In this document: positions 36,344 to 48,926 of the stretch, one piece after another | Numbering within the stretch: the first letter of the stretch is position 1 | Layout: every line of letters begins with the position of its first letter | Assembly (NCBI GenBank): GCA_031472005.1 | Contig: PZJY01000007.1 | Span: 744,001 to 808,000, forward strand | DNA from: Tetracladium setigerum | Lineage: Eukaryota; Ascomycota; Leotiomycetes; Helotiales | Reading direction: 5' to 3' | DNA length: 64,000 bases | Position numbers and translations under genes: made by a program | Notes under the pieces: generated by a model | Databases searched by the model: none | What the model was told of the DNA's origin: nothing | The model's input: only the letters and a program-made list of their open reading frames with translations

Positions 36344-37485
36344 ATGAGAGGGATTTCAATAGTCTCGCTCGTATATCTTCTTGGGTTTACGCTTCCCGTG
36401 CGATCGGAGGACCAATCTTTTGTTGGAGAAGTAATTGCAAGAGCACCTTCCGATAGTCTAGTCAAACGTCACTCTGGAAAGGCTATTCTTCCTGCGACAG
36501 CATCTGTGGTTACTTCAACTGTGATCAATGAAGTGACCATCATTTTCTCAGGCACGGATACTACTTTACCTACGATCTCGTCCTCACGAATAGATATATC
36601 ATCAACCCAGGGAATCTCGTCGCAAGCAACCGTCACTGTAACTTTCATCCAGGCAATCAACTCGCCCATCTCATCAACATCTTTGCCCACGTCCCTTACT
36701 CCTCCTGTTCGAGATCCATCACAAATGGAAACTACACTTTCAAGCAGTTCGTCTGCTCCACAAAAGACCTTGGTCATCGTTCTTTCAACAATTCTGGGAT
36801 CTATCGGCATCCTTCTGGTTTCTTTAGTTCTCTTCCTTGCTTGTCGATATCGAAAACGGAAAGCGTTCAGACGTGGTGTTTCCCCAATCAATGATGAGGA
36901 AATCGAATCATGGAGGAACAAGGAACGAAAGCAGCCTCTGCCCTCTGCATCTCGAGGACTGATCAACACTGTCACCGCTGGGAGGATATCCCCGATTGGA
37001 GCTGGGTGTCGTCGGGCAATGTACAACCACCACCACGAGCACTGACGAGAGGTCCTTCTCTTCTTGCAAAGGCACCAAACGCCAGAGTTGGCCTCACAAC
37101 TGAGGTCGTCCCTGGAGAGGCTCCCTTCATCCCAATCGTCAAAAGACAGAGTTCTCGTCTCTCAAAATCACAACCCAGCCACATCAGGACGAAGAGCATG
37201 AGGAGCAGCACGAGCGCCAGGAGCATGCGGAGCATGAATGGAGGAAGTGTGGGTGTGATTGACTTTACGTTGAGCGAGGAAGGGGTCCCACATTGGCACA
37301 CCTCCGAAATCAGAGGCGACAGGAGCAATATATATTCGGGTATTGGAACGTCTTCGCCGGCGACGTCAGTTTACATTGCGCAAACCGAGGCAGGAGGGCT
37401 TTCTCCGCGACCAAAGTCAAGGCAATGGAGGGAGAAACCAAGTCAGGCAAATGATTCTCCTGACTGGCCAATTTCATGGAATTAG
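36344..37485 (+). CDS. Single-pass membrane protein with Ser/Thr-rich ectodomain, frame broken once
   Basis: The first frame starts at 36344 and a second frame carries on to the stop at 37485. They overlap between about 36886 and 37045. One added base in about 36930-36960 joins them and gives 380 residues. Residues 1-21 form a signal peptide. The ectodomain (about 22-138) is Ser/Thr-rich with few cysteines. A membrane helix at about 143-167 (VIVLSTILGSIGILLVSLVLF) is followed by the stop-transfer cluster RYRKRK. The cytosolic tail has PDWSW, APNARVGLT and SRLSK blocks and many serines. The layout resembles fungal wall-stress-sensor-like or Mid2-like proteins, but no WSC or other named domain is visible, so the role is open. 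Confidence 0.65.
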
Positions 37486-38058
37486 AGATTCCAACGACAG
37501 GGCAGCTGCCTATGATGTTTTTATTTTCTTTGTATAAAGCGCTGCGGCGCATAGGGATGGCGTTCTTGTAGCATTTTTGGAATATACCCTCACAATCATG
37601 TCTCGGAGATGGAGAGCTGGACAGCAATGCTGAGATATACTGTACTCAATTAGCAGCATATATAGCACTGGCAAATAAGTGTCAGTTACCACGAATGAAA
37701 TCACAACTTTTCAAAACCTTGAAACTCATCTGGTTTGATCGTTCAGTGTCGTCTGAAGTGTGAGAGTTGTGTTTGGAGAAAAGGCAGAATGTTCAGATGA
37801 AATAGTATGCCCGTTACCCAATCCATGGCACTGGATGCTTCAACTGAAGTTTTGATGACCAACCTTCATCGACTGAATCAAGCACATAAAATTTTGAAAC
37901 ATTGATTCGAGGAGATGTGAAATAGTCACCCTGCACGTGATCACTAAACACGAAACTCTCGCGGGGACCTTGCACCGACAGCCTTCCGTGAATTTCAGGA
38001 CTTCCCAGTTGCGCAATCAACGACAACGACCACAATTCCTCCACATTACTCCCTCAAC
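37486..38058. other. Intergenic region
   Basis: About 570 bp with the promoter of DPB4 at its right end. No gene is seen. A TACTGTA copy is near 37637. Confidence 0.5.
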
Positions 38059-38929
38059 ATGCCTCCAAAGAAGACCGCCGAGGCTTCAAAAGCTGTGACA
38101 GCCGATGAAGCTACACCAGCGAAAGAGCCTGTCAAGGATGGAGTAAATGTAGAGGTAAGAAACACAGTACAAACCGGATTTGGGAAGGCTGTAGACATTC
38201 CTTTAATAAATCGCTGATGCGACTCACTAGGACTACAACCTCCCCAAAAGTATAGTCACCCGCCTAGCAAAAGGTGTTCTACCACCAAACACACAAATTC
38301 AAGGAAATGCTATGCTGGCAATGACCAAGGGCGCGACGGTGTTCATAAATTATCTGACATTATAGTGCGTTACCTTCTCCGAACTCTTCGTCCAATCCTT
38401 ACGCTAATGATGGCAGTGCAAACGAATTGGCACAGGGAGATGGCAGGAAAACATTGAATCCAAACGATATATTCCGTGCTCTCGACGAAATCGAGTTCCC
38501 AGAATTCAAACCGCGCTTGGAGGCAGAGCTCGCAAGTTCGTCGTCCTACTTGATACATCCGAGGAGATGGACGGTGGCTGATCCAGAGGTGCTATTTTAG
38601 AATTCATTGAGATCCAGGCAGAAAAACGAAATGCCAACAAGAACAAAGCTGTTGCGAGTAAAGGGACGGGTAAGGCTGCAAGTCCCGCCCGAGATGGGGA
38701 AGAGGGTGGAGATGGAGAGCCGGCTGCCAAAAGGGCAAGGATGGACGCGCCAGAATCTGCGGAAGAGGAAGCCAATAGTGATGCAGAGGAAGAGGAAGAA
38801 CAAGACGATGATGATGTGGAAGAAGATGCGGATGAGAACGAGGTGGACGAGCAGCTTGCAGAGGAGGAGAGGGAGGAGCAGGAGAAGAGTGATGACGAGG
38901 CACTTGATAATGGAGATGATAGTGATTGA
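38059..38929 (+). CDS. DPB4: Dpb4-like histone-fold subunit of DNA polymerase epsilon
   Basis: Exons 38059-38154, 38231-38364, 38417-38535 and 38601-38929 give 225 residues. The histone fold starts at DYNLPKSIVTRLAKGVLP and contains the central helix block AMTKGATVFINYLT-LY-ANELA, then GRKTLNPNDIFRALDEIEFPEF. These are the H2B-like motifs of Dpb4/POLE3/CHRAC-14. The C-terminus is a long acidic tail (Glu/Asp runs, residues about 165-225), as in fungal orthologues. The protein pairs with Dpb3 in polymerase epsilon, and in many organisms also serves in a chromatin-remodelling complex. Introns fall inside the fold; the conserved blocks fix all splice sites. The weakest point is the GTTCGT donor of exon 3. 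Confidence 0.9.
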
Positions 38930-40415
38930 TTGATCGTTTCTTCGTTGAAAGGGGTTGGGATTTAAGGTCTGGGCGGGCTGCATGGGATATGGCGTTTCGG
39001 GGTAAATGTATGTCGATATGTATGAGGTATAGTCCAGAAATAAAAGTAATTTGTCAATAGGCCATGTAGCAAGCATGGAAAGCCGTTATGCCTTTAATTC
39101 CTTTCCACTCATGTTTTCATCTCACTCACAGGTTTGACAACTGACATATCAGTGTCAAGTTGACATCGCAGAAAGGCCCAGGGGCCACAATTTGCATAAA
39201 TCCCCTCCTTTTTCTTATGTTTGAATGTGTTATTTTGTTATATTTTCGGATCTTGGAGAGTGCCATCAGATAAACAGAAATTTGAGTGCGAATGGTACCG
39301 TTCTTGCTGTGCTTTAGGTCAAAACAGTTACAAGGTTGTAGTATGCTCCATGAGATTCCTCTTGGACTTTTCTTCCTGGATTATAAAGCCAGTTGGGAAC
39401 GATGGTTAGCTTCAATTTGCATCTATGTCAGGGTTTGCTCGGATCCCTTTATATGTCGAGACTTTGGATCGAGGATACGGTCGAAGTCGACGATAGTCAA
39501 AGACGTGTCTTGGCTTTGCGGGAGGAGACCTGTTAGCTGGTTGTTTGTTCTGATTGAATAAGTCGCTTGAGGTTTGAATATGCTGAACTTATTAACTCAA
39601 TCCTCCCACAACAATCCGCTGTTCGATCTTTCCGGACGTTGAGACATGATAATTGCTAGTATGGCCCTATTGCTGAATTGGTCAGATTGACATCACAACA
39701 TCACAATTATCAGTATGTTGAATGTTTTTTAATGTTCGCGATAGATGCCTCTACGCTAGTATGTGTATATTTATCTGACCCAATCAAATTTCCCCGACGG
39801 CAGGTATTTGTAAAGTTTCGGCTCGTTCATCCCTAGTGGGTTAGAAGTGAAAATTGGTGATCTTGAAAATTTGTGAAAACTCGAGTCATGATCGAACCAC
39901 GCCATCGGTGCCCGCGAACCCAAGACATGATAACAATAATGTAAACATTTTCCAGGACCAGAATACGAAGATTCATACCTATTCCAGGCATCCGTTGAGA
40001 TTTTCTTTCATGCAGAGAAGAAAGACGTCTAGGATTTCAACGTAACCTTTTTATTGTCTTGTTGTTTTCCTATTCGCGGTTCGGCCCTTTCGTCGCTTAC
40101 TGCTTCATCGCTTACCTCCGTATTCGCAATTTACGTCCACAATTTGACCCTCTGTACCTCCGTCATCCACTTGTTGTACTTTCCGAATTAAGTTGCAACA
40201 TGGAAATCCAAAATTGCACCATCGAAATAAGGTTTAGGGCCGAAGAAATGCCAAAAGGCTTTTCCTTTTCTTTTCGCCTTGGCCGAAGGGTGGAAGAAGC
40301 TGTCAGACTTATAAACTGCAACACCACGTACATCGATCGTTTCGGTCCCTCGGTGTCGAGCGTTTGTGTTTTGATTTAGCCTTCTTGTTTTTTGTGAAAA
40401 GAAAATTGTTTCAGC
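38930..40415. other. Intergenic region
   Basis: About 1.5 kb. The right 350 bp (40060-40415) are T/C-rich and look like promoter and leader of the permease gene. Open frames at 39221-39561 and 40059-40379 lack support. Confidence 0.5.
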
Positions 40416-42668
40416 ATGTCGACCACCTTCAACCATAAGGATGATGAGGAGAGTGCTTTGGGTGCCAAGGGTTTCCATGGTCCAGCAGATAGCACTTCGA
40501 TCACTTCGGAGCCTGCAGGATTCAATCGTGGTATTGATGATGGTATTGGAGAAGTCAATCGAGCCTTGAAGCATCGCCATTTGCAAATGATCGGTATCGG
40601 AGGAGGTAAGTTTCAATTCAATCGGATTTCCATTCCTAACATTACGCTAACGCTTGTGTCAAGCAATTGGAACGGGATTATGGCTTGGAACCGGTTACGC
40701 ACTCACCACTGCCGGTCCTGCTGGTCTTCTCATTGGATTTCTCCTTTTGGGTCTGGCCATGATTGGAGTTATGGAATCTCTTGGTGAAATGGCTTCGATT
40801 TTCCCTGGCTCGGGATCCTTCCCTCATTTTGCTGGTCGTTTTGTGGATCCGGCTCTCGGATTTTGCGTTGGTATCAATTACGCATATGGGAATGCTATTT
40901 CCTTTGCGGCTGAATTGTCTGCGTGCGCAGTGGTGCTTCAATACTGGCCTGACAATGGCGTTGTAAGTTCTTCTTGACAGCGGAGATTTGAAAGTAAGAG
41001 AAACTGACTTGTGGTTGTAGCCCGCCGCTGGTTGGATAACAATCTTATGGCTACCCAGTATTATCATTATGTATGAAGCCCTTGCCTGCTGTCGTCCTTT
41101 TGGATGTATTGTTATGAATTGCGTCTCGGTCATACTTGACTTTGTCTCTCAAAAAATTGGTGCTAATTTCATGTTTAGTGCCGCACCCGTTAGATGGTAT
41201 GGTGAGAGTGAATTCTACTGCAGTATCATGAAGATTCTAGCTTTCTTCCTCATTGTCATTACATCGCTGGTTGTCGATCTCGGTGGAGCACCCTCCGGTG
41301 ATCGAATTGGATTCCGATACTGGAAGAATCCCGTGAGTATATACAGAACGAACTTCTGAAATCAGAGCTAACATTGATTTCCAGGGTCCATGGGTTCAAT
41401 ACGCTGATATTGTAAGTGCTCTGACAAACTATTAATATTACATATCAAATCAACTCTTTCTAACTTGAACTTTTGCAGGCTGGACCTGGGGACGTTTCCT
41501 AGGTATCCTCTCTGCCATTATCAATGCAGCCTACACCTACTCCGGCGCCGAAACCGTCATCCTCGTAGCAGGAGAGACCAAGAATCCCATTCGAGAAATC
41601 CCACGCGTAGTCAAGAAAGTCTGGTTCCGAATTTTCTTCTTCTGTAAGTTCTTCCCACCCCTCAGTCACACAATCCTCGCACCACCTAACACCCATACCC
41701 ACACAGATATTCTCGGTGTCATCCTCGTAGGCATGGTCGTCTCCTCCGCCGACGAAGGTCTCGGATCTGCGAGCGACGCTTCAGGCTCTCCCTACGTGAT
41801 CGCCTTCCGCAACGCAGGTATCCCAGTCCTCCCTCACATCATCAACGGCGTGATTCTCGTCTCCGCCTGGTCAGCTGGAAATTCATACGCCTACGCAGCA
41901 ACACGTACTCTCTACTCGATGGCACTATCTGGTCGCTTCCCCAAAGTCTTCACGAAAGTAAACCGCTTCGGTCTTCCATGGGTTGCTGCTACTCTGACTC
42001 TCGCCGTTGGAGCGTTGGCGTATCTCTCGGTTAGCTCGGGTGCTTCGAAGGTGTTCTTGTGGTTGAGTGCTCTTACCGCGCAGGGTGCGCTGTTGAATTG
42101 GGGTTCGATTTGTTTGAGCCATATTAGATTTCGTGCGGCCATGAAGGCGCAGGGGATGGGTCCTGATGAGCTACCCTATCGATCGAGGTGGTTGCCATAC
42201 CTATCGTACGTTCCAAACCCTTATATCAATTGTTTACTTCTGCTATACTCATGCTCAGAGCTAACTTGAATTCTAGATGGTATGGAATGCTCTGCTGCTA
42301 CATCCTCGCTTTCCTCAGCGGTTTTGGAGTCTTCGTCACGGGACAATGGGAAACGGCTTCCTTCTTTTCAAATTATCTCAGTATCGGAATTTACGTTGGG
42401 TGTTTCCTGGGTTGGAAATTCTTTAAGGGTACTTCTGTAAGTATTCTTCCATCCCATCATTTCATTCTCATTCACCCGCCATCTATGGAGATGTCTGTCT
42501 ACCTGGTACTAATGAAAACCTCCCCCCTTCTAGTTTGTAAACCCATCCACAGTCGATTTTGTGCACGGCAGAAGCACGAATAAGGGGCATCAAGAGATCA
42601 GAATGATCGAGCAGGAGGAGGATAGATTGAAGTCCCGCCTTCGTCGTGTTTATGAATGGGTTTTGTAA
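40416..42668 (+). CDS. Amino-acid permease (YAT / APC superfamily), frame broken once
   Basis: Nine exons: 40416-40605, 40664-40962, 41021-41070, 41179-41332, 41385-41411, 41479-41643, 41707-42205, 42277-42436 and 42534-42668. One added base in the G4 run 41488-41491 restores the frame after AGP and gives 559 residues. The N-terminal cytosolic part ends in ALKHRHLQMIGIGGAIGTGLWLG, the family signature of the first helix. Other blocks are GEMASIFPGSGSFPHFAGRFVDPALG, PVRWYGESEF and YTYSGAETVILVAGETKNPIREIPR; twelve helices are expected. It imports amino acids at the plasma membrane. Specificity is not readable; Gap1- or Dip5-like are both possible. The 27 bp fifth exon is unusual but matches the conserved GPWVQYAD segment. 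Confidence 0.85.
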
Positions 42669-43853
42669 AGTTTGGGTGGAGTTTTTTTTGGCTATGTTAC
42701 ATTCAACGAGTATACTTTCACACGTATTTAATGTCACGGTCAACCTGTTTTTGTATGAAGAACAGTTGTATATTTGATCACTTTTTGTGAGAGGGACCGG
42801 GGAAAGGGGAAATGGGAGAGAATAATTGTGAGATATTTGTAATGGAATCACGTTTAACTTGAGTACGTTTGTTTTCTTGTTGTGACACTTGCCTTTTCCT
42901 CATTCTGACCAATAAGAAGAACCAAAAGAAGAAAAAGGGGGTATTCTAGGTATTTAAGGTACCTAATTATATCAAGGAAGTCGCCAATAGTATATAAAAC
43001 CTATTACTGTCTGATTCCATAGCATCTGAGTTCATCATTAACTACCTACCTACCTCGGATACCTCCTCTAACCTTGAAAATTGAATTTGAAATTGAAATA
43101 GGATTCAACCAACGCACAATCATTCTTTCGTCCCCTTCAAGCAAAGGACGGACGAGCCTGAGAGGAGGATATTTGGTTCTTTACGGGTGTATATTTCCTA
43201 TCTTACAAACGTAAATCCTACAGACAGCTTTTTTCGACAAGACAGCGCTACCACCAATAAAGACGAAAGGAAGTCCATCATTCAGTAATTCATGCTCAAT
43301 TCTCATAACTTTTGCTTTTTAAGAAATAGATGTACTTATTGATCTGTGTCAAAATGCCATCTGACCCTTCTGAATACTAACAAATCATTACGACCACCAC
43401 CACACTTTCTACACAAACATATTCAATTTGATTCTTTGATGCCTCGCGCGAATTAAAAAAGATTGGATTGGTATAATTACATACACATTTGTATTTTCAA
43501 TTCTTTCACCTTAAACTCCATCGCAGTGTTTGCGTTGCAAAACCACACCCAAAAGCCCATTCCGATGGTTGATAGAGAGAAGAAAGAAAGAAAGAAAGAG
43601 AGGGAAGGGGGTCGAAAAGGGTAGCTAAGTAAGGTACCTAGCCTCTTCCTTCCAAGGTACTATAGCAGAATTTCTTAGAATTCTCAACCAAACTCCAAAC
43701 TCCTCGACTACAGATTCCCATTTTTCAAAGGCTTTCCCAAGAACATGAAAGAAGAAGAGGAAGGGAAAAGAAGAAAAAAGAAGAGAAATCAAAATAGGCA
43801 AAGCAAAGTCCATTACTCCCCCGTCCCCCGTTCATACATAGGTATCCTCAACG
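42669..43853. other. Convergent intergenic region
   Basis: About 1.2 kb between permease and glutaredoxin 3' ends. It includes TACCTACCTACC near 43042 and a purine-rich (GAAA)n tract at about 43578-43602. No gene is seen. Confidence 0.5.
43578..43602. repeat. (GAAA)n purine tract
   Basis: Five to six tandem GAAA units next to AGAGAGA sequence, in non-coding DNA. Confidence 0.85.
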
Positions 43854-45115
43854 TCAAACAGCCTGATCAGATCCATGCACCAACTTCTGCTTCTCACCAC
43901 CCTGCTTTTCCTTCTCAATCTCCTTATTACTCCCCGCCCTCAGCCTAGCATCCTTGATCTTCTTGCCCCCAAACTCCTTGATCTTGCCCACCAACAGCTT
44001 CTTCTCATCCAACTCGGCCACATCGTCGCCACCACCAATGCTAACGCCGTTGATCAGCACGTTGGGCACTGTGCGGCGATTTGTGAGTTCGGCGAGGCGC
44101 GCCTGCAGGTTGAGACCGAGCGGGTGCTTGTCGAGTTCTACGACGTATGGCGCCGGGCTGATGAGGTAGGTGTTGAGGAGGATTTCTTTGGCGCGGGCGG
44201 AATGGGGACAGTATGATTTGGAGAAGATGATTACTGTTTATAATGTCAGTATAAGCCTATTCTTTTCCAAAGAGCAGACAAGACGCAAGCAAAATACAAA
44301 TATTCAAAGATAGAAAATGCGAAATAGAGAGGAAGTCACTCACTCGGCGATTTCTTCAAAATCATATTCAACTCCAGCTCCACTTCATGATCCTCCTTCG
44401 TCTCCTTCTCGCCCTTATCCTTACCTTCCTCGCCCTTCTTCCTCCCGTTCCCACCAGCACCAGCAACTCCAAGATTTTCCTGTGCTCCCTTCCCCTTATC
44501 CTTCTTGCCCGCGCTATTACCCACTCCAATGACCGAGCTAGGAGGATCTGGCTTCGGTGCCTTCGCATTCGCTTTGTCCTTCGCCTGCTGCGCTGCTTGT
44601 TTTAACCTCTCTGACATCTGTTTTGTGATCTCTAGATCATCGCCCTCCGCTTCTTCCTCTCCTTCAGCATGTTCAGAGTGTGTACTGTGAGAACTGTGAT
44701 CATGTCCAGCACTTTCTTTCTTCAACTTCTGCTCTTCGGTAGTGAGTGCCGACTTGGTTTTGTGGTAGAAATCAGAGTCGAGATCAGTGGGTGAGGGAGG
44801 TGATGAGTCGCGGATGAAGAAGAAGTAGAAGAGGAAGGTCGTCGCGAGGAGGATGGCGAGGAGTTTGATACGGCGGGGAGAGGGGAGGCGGGAGTTGTTG
44901 CGGGGGAGGAAGGGCGTTGCGTGGATAGTTGCTTTGAGTATAAATTGAATCAGCAAAGCTCAGTACGTTGAAGCTCACTCTGTAGAGTATTGATCGATAT
45001 CCAATTCAACGCGCGAGTAAAATAAGAGCTACCTAGCTAAGTAGGTAGCTATGCGAGGAGATGAGAGGAATAGAGACAAAAAGTGCTCCTTACGAGAACG
45101 TTTATATTTCGGCAT
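43854..45115 (-). CDS. Membrane-anchored monothiol glutaredoxin (Grx6/Grx7-like)
   Basis: Exons 45115-45094, 44931-44344 and 44233-43854 give 329 residues. The first exon (MPKYKRS plus one base) is inferred; the main frame has no in-frame ATG before the membrane helix, and this exon fits phase exactly, though its acceptor (AAAG) is poor. A short basic N-terminus precedes a signal-anchor helix (LLAILLATTFLFYFFF). A charged linker with a His/Ser-rich patch and Lys/Gly-rich low complexity follows. The C-terminal domain has IIIFSKSYCPHSARAK, with active-site CPHS (Cys212), then the TVPNVLINGVSIGG glutathione-binding block. Grx6/7 proteins face the lumen of the ER or Golgi and act on glutathionylated proteins. 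A serine in place of the second cysteine makes it monothiol. Confidence 0.82.
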
Positions 45116-46147
45116 CCTTGCTGAATTGCGCTCACTTCTCGTTCGGGTATTCGTTTCAAAGCAGGTGTTTGTACCTCTGTCCTTTCGACTGATCTGCGAA
45201 CGGATGTATGGCGTCGGTGGTGGTGTGTCGTTTGCAAACGGGAGGGAAGGATCAAGGCTCAGGCAGGTTGGTGGTTGTGGTTGATGAACAAGTTAGTGCT
45301 GGCTCGCAGTAAAGCAGCTTCCTGACGAAGGCTAGAAGGATCGCTTGCGCCGCCTTGGTAGCTTGGTAGTAATGCTTTTTTTGTTGGCCCAACTGGATGG
45401 TGAAGGTCGAGCCTCGGTGAAGTCGATCCTTGGTACAGGTGAGGTGACCTTCGATAACCGTCTAACGCAAAGCACTAGATACAGGAGTATACCTCGTCTG
45501 CGCAACGGGTTATTTAGATTGAGGTATTGCCACCAAATGCTGTAGGAGAAAAGCGATCTCAAGAAAGAGTGGGAGAGGAAGCAGAGCCGAGTTCCCATAA
45601 ATGAAGGGATGAAGGGATGCTGTTGTTCTCCTTTGCTGGGTGCGCGCCTGTCAAAATGCGGAATCGGATGCAGGGACGACTTGCAGAAGGGAGAGGGCAG
45701 GAATTTAGCCAGGGAGTGGCACAAACAGCTGGTGGGGAAAATCAGGAACGAAACGTCCCGCTTGTGCCAAGGGGCATCTTCTCGTCAGAGTAGTTCAAAC
45801 AGCTTTTTGTTTCTTCTTCATGTTCATGTTCGGATGGTTTGTTACTGGAGTTCAGATCGCTTCGTGTTGTGAGGACGGATGGTCTATTTCACATAATCAA
45901 CAACCCCCTTTTATTTTTGAGCTCTTCCATACTTATGCCAGAGTCTATCAGGTTGGTATCAAATAATTAGATTAAATATTGGCAGTAGCTATTTTTCCGT
46001 ACAGGGTCATACAACAACGCTCGAGTAATCATCATCCAGTTCAACTCCAGGGTGGGCAAGTGAATAACCCCCAAAATCCACACGTCCAGCGCCAAAGCTT
46101 AATTCCCACAAACAATAAAAGCATTTTTTGGTGAAATGGCTGTCCAC
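45116..46147. other. Intergenic region
   Basis: About 1 kb with the glutaredoxin promoter on the left and the hydrolase 3' end on the right. The frame at 45332-45724 (-) has no motif. Nothing else is seen. Confidence 0.5.
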
Positions 46148-48926
46148 TCATCTGAATGCCCCGATACTTGCTCTCTCCCTCAAGGCTCTCCTTGCTATCT
46201 CCGTCTTTCCTCCATTAGTAGAGCCCGTCACCTTCATCCAATCATCCCATTCTCTGGCAATGTCCATGAGTACGCCTCCCATTACTACTGCTGATGCCAT
46301 GAGGCCGTGTCCTTCTCCTTCAAGTACTCTCACTTCACATCTTTTCATTGTCTTCCCCAGCCATCGTACATTCTCAACTGGTACTCTCGTGTCCTTGCTG
46401 CCATGGTGGATGATGACAGGACGAGTGATATCGACATACCTGAACCCAATCGTATGTCGTCTTTCTAAACAAACGAGCAGGTCAACAGCAGGATTAGCTC
46501 CGGATGTAGCCAGATCCCAAATCGCGTGCGTCAATCTCGTATCGTACGTGGTTTGTCGTTCCTTGTCCGCCAGAGTGTTTGCGGCTGCTGCTAGAACTGC
46601 TGCTTCATGATTGGGGTCTGAAGTATCCTTCGCAGCCTTCTCCATGTTACTTGCATCCGAGGGATCCGGGTATATCGTTGAATTGCGACCGTGATTCTCC
46701 TTATCGAGACCAGGCGTTACTGTGCTTCTCCCACTGGGAGCGGGTGTATCTCGACCGGTAGACTTCCGCTTATTGCGGCGCTGCTTTGGAAGACTACTGG
46801 TAATCGAGCTGCTGGTTGCACTCATGAAACTTGAGTTGGCAACCTTCAACATTGGGGTTGGAAGTGCTCTGAGAATCCGCTGTGATGTGGGTAGGGAGTT
46901 CGCTGGTGGCGAGGCGACCTGAGCCCCAAACACATTCATCTGAGAAGGTGGAATCCATGGAGCGAGAAGGTGAATGCGTCCACGGATGTGCTGTGGCATC
47001 CGCAGTGCTGTAGCAAGGGCATAGATGGCACCAGCAGAGTGTGCCAGGATAGAAAATTTTGTAATTTTCAATGCTTGACAAATCGCATAAACGTCATCTG
47101 AAATTGGTTAGAAACCGAAACTCATGATCAAAGATATCTGATACATACCTGGCCAACTGAGTGGCGTTGCCGTGCCATCATTGTAAGGCTCGCTATCTCC
47201 TACTCCTGGTCGATCGGGGTGATTAATCGCAACTTCAATGTCAGAGCAAGCTCATCGTAAAAAGCAGTGATATATCTCGTTAAGCCCATGCCGACACAGC
47301 AAAACACAGCGAACCCTTCCGAATCACCAACCTCAGAGAAGGATATTGTTCGACCAGTCTGAGGATGACGGATCTTCTGAGACAACCTTGGAGAGCATAG
47401 GTAGGCTTCAACGGCGTCATCAATCGAGTCAGCACTTGTGGGTCGTTCGTCGATTTGAATCTGTGGTGACCGGGCCGGTTCTGGAGAGGAAACACGATTT
47501 GCAGAGTTCCCGTTGCTTTTCTCATTCGCATCCTTGGGACTCAATGGGGCAGACAAACGCTTCAATCGAGAGCTGCTCCTCTTTGGGGCATTATCGGCGG
47601 GCTCAGCTTTTTTAGAGTTTCGCTTTTGACTTGACGAGCGAGTACCACGATCCGGGCTTGGTCTTGCTTTGCGCTGAGATACAGCAGGCGAGGGTGCCCC
47701 TTCATCTGCCTCGTCGACGGCCAACATTGAGTTCTCCTTCTGAGGTGCAGTCGTCTTTTTTAAGGAGTTGACTCTTGTGGGTCGTGGCATTTCTAGATTG
47801 TCTAGCGGTTCCATCATTTTTGAAGTAGCATCGTGGGATTTGCTTCGTCGGCTAGACTCCCTATTCACTTGTCGCTCATCAAGTTCTTGTATCGTGTCAT
47901 CCCCCTCCTGAGCGGTTGTTTTGGTACTATGCCGGCTCGATCTATGCGATGAACGTTTCTTGGTAGAACCAGTTGAGTTTCGTAGAGAAGAGTCGCGAGT
48001 TGGTATAAATTTCCCAGATCCAATCCCTCCCTGGCTTCCACCAGAAAGACCTGGGGTAAAAGCCACCTTGGCTGGGCTCCTCGAACGAGAGGTCTCCTTC
48101 TTCGGGAGTGCTCATCGGGCTCTTCGCCAATTGGTGTCTCCGCCATGAATGAATCCGGGCCGAATTGAGAAGAATCAAATGTTGGCAGCGCAAGACGGTC
48201 TGGCCGCGCTCCCTTCGAACTCCCAGTCATTCCAGCGCTTGATCGTTTACGTTCTTGTTCGTTTTCCCTCAGACGTTCCTTGGAACTCATATACATAAGT
48301 CCTCGTTGGTTTCTTCCTTGCTTCTTGCCCCAGCTATCTCCAGATGACTTCCTTCGTAATTCGTGTGATGGCTGCACGCCTGGCTCGATGGATAGATTGC
48401 CGATGCTGCTCGCATCGTCCCGGTCCCTTGAACCCGACGATCCGTTTGAAGATGGCCTGGAGGAGCTTCGAAGAAACTTCAATGGGCTCGAGTCGCGAGA
48501 CTTTGGCGCAGTGAGGGGCGAGAAGCCGGAGGGAGGCTTTGCAGTTCTGATAACTGGAGGGCTTGCCGCAAGCTCGTCTAATGATTCCTCCTCTACCACC
48601 AAATCTCGCAATGATGGTTGATCGTACGCGCCGTAATCTATCCCAAAACTACCGGCAGAAGCTCGTTGGCCATTATATGCGCTTATGGGGGTGAATGCGA
48701 AGGAAGAATTGGTTGGCGCAGGGGAGTTCGGCACCGAATGGTTCTCGAACAACTGGTTCGCAGGAGATGATATAATGGAGAGAGATGTGATCAATGAAGA
48801 GATGACTTCTGGTGAAGCTGGCTGTAGATGCACGCGGTTGTTGGCAGGTGTTGAGGGACCTTGGAGCGAGCGTCGACGAGTATGTCTTGATCGACCCGGG
48901 ATAGGAGGTGGGGTGGTTGAATCCAT
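46148..48926 (-). CDS. Alpha/beta hydrolase with long disordered N-terminus, frame broken twice
   Basis: Exon 1 is 48926-47149 and exon 2 is 47097-46148. Two single missing bases explain the breaks: one in 48104-48106 and one in 47216-47219. The second lies inside the conserved block TPDRPGVGDSEP. Corrected length is 909 residues. The first 500 residues are Ser-, Arg- and Pro-rich and disordered, with SRSRSPAK-like phosphosite clusters. The catalytic domain starts near GRTISFSEVGD. The nucleophile Ser lies in ILAHSAGAIYA, the likely acid Asp in HHGSKDTRVP and the His in EGEGHGLM. An insertion of about 130 residues, poorly ordered, lies between the nucleophile and acid (cap region). It is probably a cytosolic esterase or lipase-like protein conserved in Pezizomycotina; the substrate is unknown. 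Confidence 0.8.

Noticed and set aside
46128..46610. 160-codon plus-strand frame
   Set aside because: Antisense to the catalytic domain of the hydrolase.
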